From assembly GCA_020080175.1 (NCBI GenBank), contig JAGHQL010000014.1, forward strand, positions 124,001 to 188,000: a DNA stretch of 64,000 bases, read 5' to 3'. Position 1 is the first letter of the stretch, and every line of letters starts with the position of its first letter. The notes beneath the pieces were generated by a model, which was not told the DNA's origin, did not search any database, and was given only the letters and a program-made list of their open reading frames with translations. A program made the position numbers and the translations under genes. The DNA is from Glutinoglossum americanum (taxonomy: Eukaryota > Ascomycota > Geoglossomycetes > Geoglossales > Geoglossaceae). This document shows, piece after piece, positions 35,265 through 45,730 of the stretch.

Positions 35265-37358
35265 ATGGACCCCCGTCTCGATAGTCTCGACGACTCTTGG
35301 TTTACCGACGCTTTGATGGGTCTCACATCGAAGTTTGATCCTCAGGAGGACCAAGGTGATATCTGGGGCAATCACATTTCACCAGGTCAAGACGGTGGTG
35401 GGCTATTCGATAGTAGCGCAGACCATCGCGATCCCGCGGATGACGTCTATCGAGATATGCTGCTCGGAATCGGGTTGGACACAAAAGGACATCAGATTGG
35501 CAGAGATGGAGGTATTAAAACTCAACGCTCTCCCCCTCTTGGTAGTTCGAACCGAAATAAAACTATAAGAACTAACCAGGAGACCTACGTAGTGACCCTT
35601 GGGCGCCCTGAAAACAGTCTCCCTTCTTCATCGGGCATAAGAAGCGAAGAAATTTCGAAGAAAGTCGTTCGACACGAGTGCGCGGCATGCACCGATAGTT
35701 ATCCTGTGCCAGATATTGTCCGCTTTCCATGCGAGCATTATTACTGTGCAAAGTGTATCGCCGAACTTTTCGAGACAGCTGCAAAAGACGAATCGAGGTT
35801 TCCGCCCAAATGCTGCGGTACACCAATACCCTTCGATATCGCCAAGAGCTCTCTAACTTCCGATCAAATACTACGATTCGATCAAAAGCGTGTCGAATAT
35901 ACAACAACGAATCGTACGTATTGCAGCAAAGAGGGTTGTTCTGCTTTCATCGATCCAGACTTTATAAAAGGGGAAACCGCTACCTGTGAACAATGCTCTC
36001 AAAAGACATGCACAAGTTGCAAATGCAAAAGCCATGAGGGCGACTGTCCAGAAGATGCTGCGCTAGAGAGTCTCGTTAAAAAGGCAGCGGAGAAAGGATG
36101 GCAGAGATGTTTCAAGTGCAAACGAATGGTAGAGCGGGTATCTGGATGTAATCATATGAGGTAAGGTATTCCCCTCAATGGGTTTTTCCAGTGGTATCAA
36201 CAGCTAAATGAGCAACTTAGATGCCGCTGTAACACCGAATTCTGCTATACCTGCGGCAAGAAATGGAAAACCTGCGACTGTAAATACAGCGAAGTCCGAC
36301 GCCACACCTACGTGCGCCCGCGTCCCCTCCGCGTGCGCTGCGACCTCTGTGACTCCCGTTTCGCCGTCCAGCCTGACCTCCGGCAACACATGGACATGCG
36401 CCATTCTCAAACCAACAAAGTCTGGATCTGTGTCGACAAATCGTCGGACAAGAAACTTTTGACGGATTGCAAGGATTGCAAAAGTGGGAGAAAGTATGGG
36501 GCATACTATAATGCCGCGGCTCATCTCCGCCGGGCTCACTTCGGTCCCCGTTCAAGGGGGTCAATTGGTGGGAGTCGGGGGGGCCCGGGGGGCGGACTAC
36601 CCCCGATGAGAGAGTGGATCATACAGGTGGACGTCAATCTCGCTAATGAATGCAAGAAACCAGCTCCAGAAACCATCGCACCCACGGCTGAAACTAGTAA
36701 TCGTGTAGGTGGGCCCTCCAGTCGGGCTCTCGGTGGTTTCGGAATTCCTCCTCATGTTGCTGTGCTGGGGGTCCCTGGTGTTATCCAAAGCGGGCCGCAG
36801 GTCGAACACGGCATCGAAGGCAATTTCTCGAAGCCCCAAGATCAGTCTCTTCAAAAACGCCGTCTGAGTTGCGTCCACACACACACGCCATCCGCGGATC
36901 GGCATACATACTCCTGCACACTCTGCTCTGGTACAATCTGCGAGTGTGATGAATGCAAGATGTGGTTCTGTTACCTCTGTCGCTTCTCCACGGATCTCGA
37001 CCTCAGTTTTGATGTAGAAGATGGTGTTACTTTCGGCTGCTCGTCTGCGACGACTGAATCGAATCCTGGATATGGCTTTGGGGCCAATGATCTCATATAT
37101 TCGCCGGGGTTTAATCTAGGTTACGCCATGAACTCAAGCCCTGAGGAAAGCTCTCCAGCCTCGGGTTATTCATTCCAGGCATTTGACAATTCTTTCAGTT
37201 TTCCCGGCTTTTTCACGGATAACGATAATAGCGCTGCCTTTTTCCAAGCAACAGCCCCTTCATCCTTCGATACGGGTCCATCGTGGCTAGCAAACTCACC
37301 TAGGAATTTCCTTCAAGGCATCAACATCAAGCGTGAAAATTTCATCGGGGGTTCTTGA
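35265..37358 (+). CDS. RBR-type E3 ligase fused to C2H2/DUF7896-like region
   Basis: Two exons (35265-36160, 36221-37358; 60-nt intron GTAAGG...TTAG) give 677 residues. RBR ligases take ubiquitin from an E2 onto a Cys in RING2 and pass it to a target. RING1 starts at Cys139 ([20 protein letters not shown]). The IBR has [15 protein letters not shown] and [23 protein letters not shown]2 reads [18 protein letters not shown], then [20 protein letters not shown], split by the intron. Directly after come [14 protein letters not shown], a C2H2-like finger with HMDMRH, and [20 protein letters not shown], typical of fungal DUF7896/C2H2 proteins, plus a late Cys cluster ([19 protein letters not shown]). 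The second exon runs through RING2 into the finger without a break, so the fusion is genuine at the DNA level. The tail is acidic and aromatic-rich, as in activation regions. Confidence 0.85.
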
Positions 37359-37714
37359 TCTTGATTGTTTTCCTAACGACCCGAAATGACTTGAAACGAT
37401 AATTTAGCTATTTCGATGGAGAAATATCTTTAATGCCCACTATATACTTTAGCCAATCTAAAATTCCGACCAATGTATGTACGATGTAGAACCAATTATG
37501 GAGAATCGCCCGCCCGGTCAGCCCCGCTATGCATGCACCCCTCACCTCGTCATGACCAACAACGCATCCCTGACCCGCCGCAGGGATCCGATTCGAACCA
37601 AAAAAAAAATATACATCCGCAAACAGGTATGCGCGCATATTCGTACCAACTAGTCCGCCTTGAAAAGAAATCACCAGCCTTATCTAGCCACCAGGGCGGG
37701 GGCTCCCCTCACCA

Positions 37715-38740
37715 ATGTCGGACACCGCTCATCACCTACAAAATATACCACTAACAATCCGGGCGCAAGTACAACTATATCAACTAGACGCACCACCCAT
37801 CCAACCAGAAATAAACGGTTATACCAACTCCTCCTACAGGTTGAACATGGACTTGGAGCGAAGCCACAACGATCTTTTCCCTTCATATACTAGTGGAGGC
37901 TCAAAGGGAAAGCAGAAGGCTATGGATCAAGACGACTACATGGACGACGGACAAGCCCCACTCTACTACTACCAAAACGCCCCTCCCATCTTCGGAAAAA
38001 ACAACCAAACAAACACGATATCCTACCCTCTCTCTCCCCCCGAATCCGAGCCCAATTTCCCCAGCCCATCCTTCTCCTCGTCGACCCAACCCCTCACATA
38101 CCAAACCCAAAGCCCCCCTTTCACCTGGCCCTCTCCAATTCCAAACGCCAGACAAACATACACATCCTACCCCCTCTCTCCGCCCCAAAGCGAATATGGC
38201 GGTACTCCCGGTCCCGCTAAACCAGCAGAAGCAGAAGCAGCAATAACAGTCCCAACATCACCGGCCATGACCAACCAGCAAACCTTCCAGATCATGGTGC
38301 GCGATCTAGCCGGGAAGACAGTGACGTTGGATGGGATAAAACCCACGACCACGCTAGCGGATGTGAAGAAGAGCTTTTCGGAGAAGGAGGATGTCCCGAT
38401 TTATGAGATACGGTTTATTTTCGAGGGGAAGGAACTAGAAGACCGTGAGTGTTGTCCCCCATCTTTTCCCACTATTCTCCTTTCGGCTAGGGCTTCATAT
38501 TGTAGAGTAGCTGTATATTTCGTTTGGATAATAGTTAACGCCCTCTTAGATCTCCCGGTCTCTCAATATAATGTCCATTCGGTAACTATTTCCCCCTCTC
38601 CTTCCTTTCCCCAATTAGGTAAGTGGATCACTAAAATTTTGCGCGAAAATAGGGTAGCACTGTCCACCTCGTCACGCGCCTGCGAGGCGGCCAGGGGTAG
38701 CCGGGGAAACTGGAGCGACGAGGCCTTTTTAGTAGGGTAG
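37715..38740 (+). CDS. Ubiquitin-like-domain protein with long disordered N terminus
   Basis: Two exons (37715-38444, 38619-38740) give 283 residues. The first 185 are Pro/Ser/Gln-rich and probably disordered (repeated TSYPLSPPQSEY-like words). From residue 191 a ubiquitin fold is clear: FQIMVRDLAGKTVTLDGIKP, TTTLADVKKSFSEKEDVP and IRFIFEGKELEDR, matching MQIFVKTLTGKTITLEVEP in ubiquitin. The 174-nt intron (GTGAGT...TTAG) joins EDR to KWITKILRENRVALS, which fits the last strand. There is no C-terminal Gly-Gly, so it is not a conjugated modifier but a protein with an integral Ubl. The intron is also open in frame, so a retained form would be translated through. Its neighbour is an RBR ligase, a domain type that binds Ubl modules. 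Confidence 0.78.
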   Translation: MSDTAHHLQNIPLTIRAQVQLYQLDAPPIQPEINGYTNSSYRLNMDLERSHNDLFPSYTSGGSKGKQKAMDQDDYMDDGQAPLYYYQNAPPIFGKNNQTNTISYPLSPPESEPNFPSPSFSSSTQPLTYQTQSPPFTWPSPIPNARQTYTSYPLSPPQSEYGGTPGPAKPAEAEAAITVPTSPAMTNQQTFQIMVRDLAGKTVTLDGIKPTTTLADVKKSFSEKEDVPIYEIRFIFEGKELEDRECCPPSFPTILLSARASYCRVAVYFVWIIVNALLDLPVSQYNVHSVTISPSPSFPQLGKWITKILRENRVALSTSSRACEAARGSRGNWSDEAFLVG

Positions 38741-41700
38741 ATGGCTGGGGAGAGAAGTGAGATTGCGAGCATCTTATCTTCTATTTGCAGCAACGTCGGC
38801 TGGTTTTGCACCCCATGCCTAGGGTTGTTTCATGGACATTTACTAAATCACAATTTTGACCTTTCTTTGGTTTAAAGAACGTTTTGGCCACGATACCATA
38901 CCTTCGTTTTCTGTTAGGAGTCTGCCATCTGCTTTGTTGTCACGTATTTCCTGTACCTACCAATTGGACACCATCCACTCGATTCAATCTTCTCTTCAAC
39001 TCTCATCTTTGCCCGAGGGTTTTTCTCGCAGTCCCAACAACAGCAGGGAATCTAGTTCGCTCGATTAAAACCGGTACCGGACGCCGATCCCACTTAGAGA
39101 ATCTATGAAACCCACCCCAATATCACCATGTGGGTTATTCGGCAGACAACCCAGCCACTAACTAAGGGCTGTGCATAGCTCTCCTTCAGTCCAACTGACT
39201 CTCTAGTCATAACTTTTTCGCGCCACAAAAGATCCGTACTCGAGGCGCGCTAACAAAACCGACCCTATGTTGCTTACCGGAGAGTCCTCAAACACCAAAG
39301 AGAAGGAGTCGAGGGAACGTGGACATGAGCTCGCGAAATAAGTGGCCCCGTTCTAGGTAGTGTTTGCGAAGACAAACAAGATGTCTTCGCAGACCCACGC
39401 AAAGCCCCCTCGTTCACGAAGACACTGCGTTCGTCTCTGCAGACGCCCATATCACACAGCAAATAAGCTGTCTGTGAAGGCTCAGTGCCGGATCACGAAC
39501 TTACCAGCGAGCTTCGAATTGTAAACGCATCGCCATCGATCCAGCCGGGTTCCAGCATTCGCACAACCCTCCCCTTTCGGCTAACCGACTAACAAAGCTA
39601 GCCCATTCTACGACCGAGCTCTCAGTTCTGCCAAGATAATTACCTATCCAATATCGTGCATGGGGAGCCCACAGGTAAGTAAACAAACGAAAAAGGGGTA
39701 AGGATCGACACCAATATACTAGTGGTCGGCATGGTCCGTAGATCGGGGGCTGGACATACTCCGACACGATGCTGTTGGATGGCAAACTGCATTGTAGATG
39801 AATCAAAAAGGCGGATTCGCTCGTGTAGCGCAAATTTTGGTCTTTAGGCGGTACACAATTATTATTAGTTAGTCACTTCTTTCACTACGCATTTGGTCAA
39901 TGCCAGATTTTCTGCATCCTTGCCCAGCCAAGACCAACCGACTAGCTGGCCATGAGGAATACTAGCAGAGTGCTATGGACAATTGCCGAACCCCTCGCCT
40001 TCTCGCCTTCCCGCAATGTACTGAACCTTCACATTATGGAGGGCATTTCTATGCCCACGATTATATCCCTATGTAGTATTAATACCGACCATAGGCTTGG
40101 CAGGGGCAGCTTTATTAACGAGCTTGATCCCATTGCAATTAACCATCCTTCTACCTACCGGTTGAACTTTTGCCTCAGTATTTTTCTAGCCAACACGGTA
40201 AGAGAATTTAGGTCGTGGGGCATCCTTGTTCTTTGCCGTAAGGTGCACACCCACTATGCTACCAAACCCTTCGGGATATAGTTCGATCGGGATATCATAT
40301 AGCGGCGGAGGGCCGGCGCCTCAGATAGCTCTTGACTTTAGCTTAGCGAATTCCTTAGTAGGTCGGGGGAGGCTGCTTTTAGGGCAATTCACAGATAATT
40401 AAAAGCAGCGGCCAAAGGATGTTGCAGATTTGAGTAGTTCTTAGGCAATTAGTGACGGTTATCGCATGACCGGTTCTTCTGTGATTACACAGAAGTTTCT
40501 CACGTTCCAAGATTTACTCGATGCGTTGTATGTATGTACGTATAGGGCGAACCCATAAATTTTTAGATCATGCTATTGGCCGCGGGGGATCCCCCAATTT
40601 CAAACGCCTTCACTACCATGACTTAGAGGGGAACCCTCAGTGTCTCCTATCATGCTTATCTGTTGAACGGAGGCCATAGCACGAAGGTGGAGAACAAGCA
40701 TTCAATAGAGTTTCAAAACGGCTAGTTCTAAGAGTATGATACTATATAAATGAGGAGAGAGACAAGCATGAAATAGTCGTTAACACCGAACGGACTACCC
40801 AGGACCAATAGCAACGCCACAATGACACACAGTGCTCCCGGGTTGCACACCCCGTAACACTATCTCATCTCCACTATACAGGTTAGGGTTTCCTTTCCTC
40901 GCTAGGTGGGAAGACATGAGATCAATCCAACCTATTGATCTTTAGGTTATCCTCACAGGGGGGGTAGTAGCGCTATGGAGTGGTGTGGCAGGAAGAAAGG
41001 TAGTCAATTGACTGTATATAAAAGGCGCCCCTAATAGAATACTAGATCGGGGAGCTTGCCATGGATTTTCTGTGATCCTGAGGCCCCAGTGGGGCGTCCG
41101 TATCAACTGCCGGATCAGTGTTGTAGGGATGCTAATCGCTAGCCCTTGAGAATGTAATGCAGGCTCATTTCAAACACGAATCAATACCAGGAATGCTTGC
41201 TACCATGGCCAAGACATAATATTAATTAAAGAATGACGGTAAAGAACGTAGCCGATATATTGGCATTATCCGAGACTACTGGAATCTACAGCTGCACATT
41301 CCAACATAATACCCAAATTACAAAAATACAATTAGACTTAAGCCAACCCCAAGGGGCATGGTTTCCGTTCTCGTGTCTCGTTAGTATGCGTGCCAGAAAC
41401 GCTGCACTCAGACGAGGCAGGTGGATCGGTTTGAAGGCGTGCCTACCACCCTGGGAATGAAGAGATTTAAAACGTGACTATCCCTAGTACCAGCATGTTC
41501 TTAGCCTTTAGTTATTGGTCTCGGTGAAAACCATTTAGCGCGAGACCCACCTTGCTACTCGGAAACTTGCCGGGGGGCTTTACGAATATACAAACCGCCG
41601 CATAAAATAAATGCGCACTTCTAGAACTCCATTAGGTTGCCGGACTTATGCGTATCAAGAAGCATTCACAACACTCCGGGTGCCCTTTTTGGCTCATCGT

Positions 41701-42802
41701 AGTCGCTCCCAGTAGCACTGGGAACTCGATGCTTCTGAGACCTTCTCCAACCAAGCTTCCTCAATATTAACCGATATTTGTTTACTAGGGTTTTTGATTT
41801 TTTCCCAACCGGAATCCCACTTTTACTACCGCATACCACAACTCCCTTTACCAGCGACAACCCACCAATGCTTACTCTGGTTAAGGCTTTTAACCGGAAT
41901 TGACGGACGGGCCGCTACGAATTTAAAATTGCTGCGCTAACACGCAAGCCTACGCCACACTCTCAAGTTAAATGTCATTCTGTGGGTGGAATTATAGCCT
42001 TACGCGCCCGGTCATCATGTCGAAGGGATTTCACTAGCCCGAGCGCTCAGTACCGTAAATCTGGGGCAAACTCCAGTTAAGGGCTTAGCTAGAAATGAGC
42101 TCTGTTTTGGTGAGAATCGCTGTAAGTAATAGCGTAAACTCGTGGTATTCCGGTAGAAAAAATCGAAGATCGTGGAGGGGTGAATACCCCAACCATAAAT
42201 TTCTGTATTGATGATTAATCTAAAATTTAGCGCCGTAACTGGAAGTGCGCATTCACTTGGGGTTTTGGGAAACCCGAAGATTAGATTTGGAGAAGTTATA
42301 TTCGGAGCTAATCGGCCTAATTAGAACCTTTGGGGGCTTAGGGGAGCGTTGACCCGTTGTGCCATTCCATGAGAGATACGAAAACGGACCGCTAGACTAT
42401 CTGCATGGACTCGCCTCTTATTGGCTATGCCGATTACTAAGCATTGTCGTCCGCACTTTCCAGCCGACGCTGCTCCAAAGGTGATACGGCATATGAAAAT
42501 TCCAGTCCTTTCTATTCTTAGGCGACCCTCACATACGACCCACCGAATAGCGACTCCAACAATGTTCGATAACTAGGACAACTAGACGGCTACCCTTCTG
42601 CCAAGAGCTCTATCTTTTCCGTATCTAATGTCAGCAGTGAGTTACCCAAGGCTAGCCGAGTGATCAAGAAACTTTGATGTGCCCCCACGAACGTCTCGCT
42701 CTGGTGAACGGTGGTCCGTGCGCCGCTTGGTGAAGACTTGGCAGCTACCCGTCAGTTTTCTTGTCTCCTTCATCTCGCATGGACCTTCGCATGTATTAGG
42801 GC
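38741..42802. other. 4-kb gene-poor stretch
   Basis: No gene I can support. A minus-strand frame ending at 39501 (for example YWIGNYLGRTESSVVEWA and GGLCECWNPAGSMAMRL) runs into a GTAAGT donor and may be an isolated exon. A 10-bp hairpin lies at 39365-39391. From 40.3 to 42.6 kb all frames are closed. Confidence 0.35.
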
Positions 42803-44820
42803 ATGAAGATTCTTCATCGCAGCGGCATCATGGTTTTGAGACCTACGATGGCGATGATGAGACGGATGGCCATTTCGGCCGGTGTTGTCATCGTTGTTGG
42901 GTTGCTCTACCGTGTGTACTTCGGTCGGGTGGTCGTGTCGACGACCGACTGGCCGTCGTCCCTAGGACATCACATCATCAACGACGATGACGACTTGAAT
43001 CCATCATCTCCGTCCACCTCATTCCATCCTATCGATCTCCTCGTTCTAAAAGCCCAAAAACAATTCCAATCCCTCCTCTCAAAGAAAACTTCCGACCTCA
43101 GGAGCGCTGCTGCCGCTTATCGATCGCGTCGGGGGCGCCATCCACCCCCTGGGTTCGACATTTGGTATAACTTCGCAAAGAAGCACAACTCCCTCATGAT
43201 CGAAGATTTCTTCGACCAGATCTACCATGACATTACTCCCCTCTGGGCACTCCCTCCTTCCCAGATGCGACGCGATATTCGGGGTCAAGATAATAATTTT
43301 ATTCGAATACGGAACGGGATTGCGACGAAGCAAGGAGACTTTTGGAGGATGCAAACATGGAGGGATATGATTGGGGAGATCGCAATGTACTTGCCGGATA
43401 TGGATATTGCGCTTAATGTTATGGATGAACCGAGGTTGTCCGTGAAGTGGGAAGATATGGAGGAGTATATGAGGAAGGAAGGGGAGGGAAGGAAGATGGC
43501 TACGAAGGGGGATGTTTTGTCGGAATATTCAGGTGAGTTCCTGAGGCGTGCTTGGAGCTGGAGTTGGTCGTACTAATGGGTTTGTGTTGGATATAGGAGT
43601 TATTGAAGGGGAGGATGATGCGACACCTGAAGAAGAGTTCGATTGGGACCGTTCCGGTTTGTCAGGCCCCGCGATCATCCGCGAGCATTAACTAACACCT
43701 TTCTTTCTGCGCAGCCCCATACTTCCCATTAACTCGCCTTGCCTGCCCCCCCAACAGCTCCGCCCGCCTCGCGCCCTTACTCCCGACCTTTTCCGCCAAA
43801 CCCACTATCACCCTCCAACACACCCTCCCCCACACCTATAAGGGCTACATTTCCAATTACACCCTCTCGGGCTCCATATGCCACCAACCAGACCTCCAAG
43901 GCCTGCACGGGGCCCTCGTATGCCCCATCAGCACAAGATCCACTTCGCGTCTCTTCCCCCTTCTTGGTGGATCAAAGCTCATGACGAATAGCGAAATCCT
44001 TATACCTGCTCCTATATACTGGGAAGACGACCCGAGGTACGCAACTGGCGATTCTAGGGGCAAATGGGGGAAGAAGGCACCGAGAGTTACATGGAGGGGA
44101 AAGGCGAGCGGGGGGAGGGATATGGCGGACAATTGGAAAGCGTTTCACCGACATCGGTTTGTCGCCATGACCAACGCGTCCCAGATCCGGCGTGTGGAGA
44201 GTTGGGCTGAAACCCCACTGAACTGGGTGCATCCCTCGGGCATCTATAATCTCTCCGCTTTGAAAGCAGGGCGCTTGGGGGACTGGGTGGAGAGTTTTGC
44301 GGATGTGACGTTTACTGGCTTTGCTTGTCCCGAGAGGGAGGGCGCAGTGTGCCCTCATACGCAACCGTATTTCTCGATAGCCAAGACCTCGCCTCTGAAC
44401 CAGCAATTCAAGAGCAAATACCTCATCGACATCGACGGGAACAGTTTCAGCGGCCGATATCGCTCGTTCCTCCTCTCCAGCAGCCTGCCTATCAAAGCGA
44501 CGATATTCCGAGAATGGCATGACGCGCGGTTGATACCCTGGAAGCATTTCGTGCCCATGGATAATCGGTTTGGTGATTTGTTTGGGATTATGGAGTATTT
44601 TTTGGGGTGGGATGGGCGGAAGTTTGGGAGCGGGAAGACGGGGAGGAGGGTTAAGGGGCATGATGAAGTGGCAAGGAATATTGCGACGGAGGGAAAGGAG
44701 TGGGCAAAGCGGGTGATGAGGAAGGAGGATATGTTGCTTTATACGTGGAGGGTGTTGCTGGAGTTTGCGAGAGTAATAGACGATAGGCGGGAGAGGTTAG
44801 GGTATGTGGAGGATTTGTGA
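42803..44820 (+). CDS. CAP10-type glycosyltransferase (GT90)
   Basis: Three exons (42803-43532, 43597-43656, 43715-44820) give 631 residues in phase. A short N terminus is followed by one transmembrane anchor (ISAGVVIVVGLLYRVYF), the type II layout of Golgi/ER glycosyltransferases; a start at an internal Met (MAMMRRM) just before the anchor is possible. Family marks: RGRHPPPGFDIWYNFAKKH, IRIRNGIATKQGDFWRMQTW, and the donor-binding region DIDGNSFSGRYRSFLLSSSL at about residue 502 followed by IFREWHDARLIPWKHFVPM. GT90 includes fungal CAP10/CAP59-related capsule enzymes and animal POGLUTs, which move xylose or glucose from UDP-sugars to glycans or proteins. The substrate here is unknown. No damage seen. 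Confidence 0.9.
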
Positions 44821-45730
44821 GGTCGTGCCTGTCCGCTCTCCGTGTATATTCTATATCGCTCCATATACCCATCGAGCCGTAATTCGTTAGGATTTTCTTT
44901 TTGGTCGGGAAAAGATAGGGTTTGTGCCCCAGGCACGGATGCCAAGCCTCGGGACGGGTCGGGGAGATTTGGGTTTACCCGTTAAAGCGGCGGCCATGCG
45001 GGAAGAGAGCTCGGAACCACAATGGAGAGGTTTAGGGCTGGGAATATGGGCTTCGCTTAAATTCTTTGTCGCGATGCATTGTAGCTGAAAGACGAAAATG
45101 TTGTGTACATAGCCTCACGGCGTTGACTTTGCCTCAGTGTGTCCCTCCAAGTTGCCGCTACCGATATGCACTATGTTGTGGGAGATAGGGCGAGGCTGAG
45201 GAGTTTTCATTGCTTGGAATAATTTTGGTGGAGTAATGGGACGGGGATGGGATGGGGGTCTGTTGCCGAGGTGGTACAAGGCTGGCGAGGCTGCGATACT
45301 CCTACTTTGTGGTGTATGCTTCCCTACCCGGTTATGCAAGAAACACTGGCCTGGGCCCTTCACACCGCATTTCCCTTTTCAGCAGATGCAGGGCGGAGCC
45401 ACGCCATCTTAGCGCGGGATGCTCAGCTCCGGGGAGTGAGTCAAGCTTCGCCATCCATGTGGGCGTGATCCTGCCGCCTTTTAGATCGGGACAAATCAGC
45501 TTCCGAGGCTGTGCACCGGCGTGATGATTTTAATCTAGATTGTTAGGGGGGTGACACATCATCATTCTGCAAGAGCCTCGAGCGGTAAAGCTTGGGGTTT
45601 CTGCCTGGCGTTAAGTCCGCCGACATGGGCTCGGCACTATAAAAGCCAGTCCCCAACCTCACGAGGTATTTTCGTTTTGACAAGGTGCCTCCCTTGCTTG
45701 GACCCGCCCATCTCACAGATCGTAGCCGAA
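44821..45730. other. Intergenic region upstream of the hydrolase-vWA gene
   Basis: No coding exon supported. Probably contains the promoter and 5' leader of the next gene. Confidence 0.4.
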
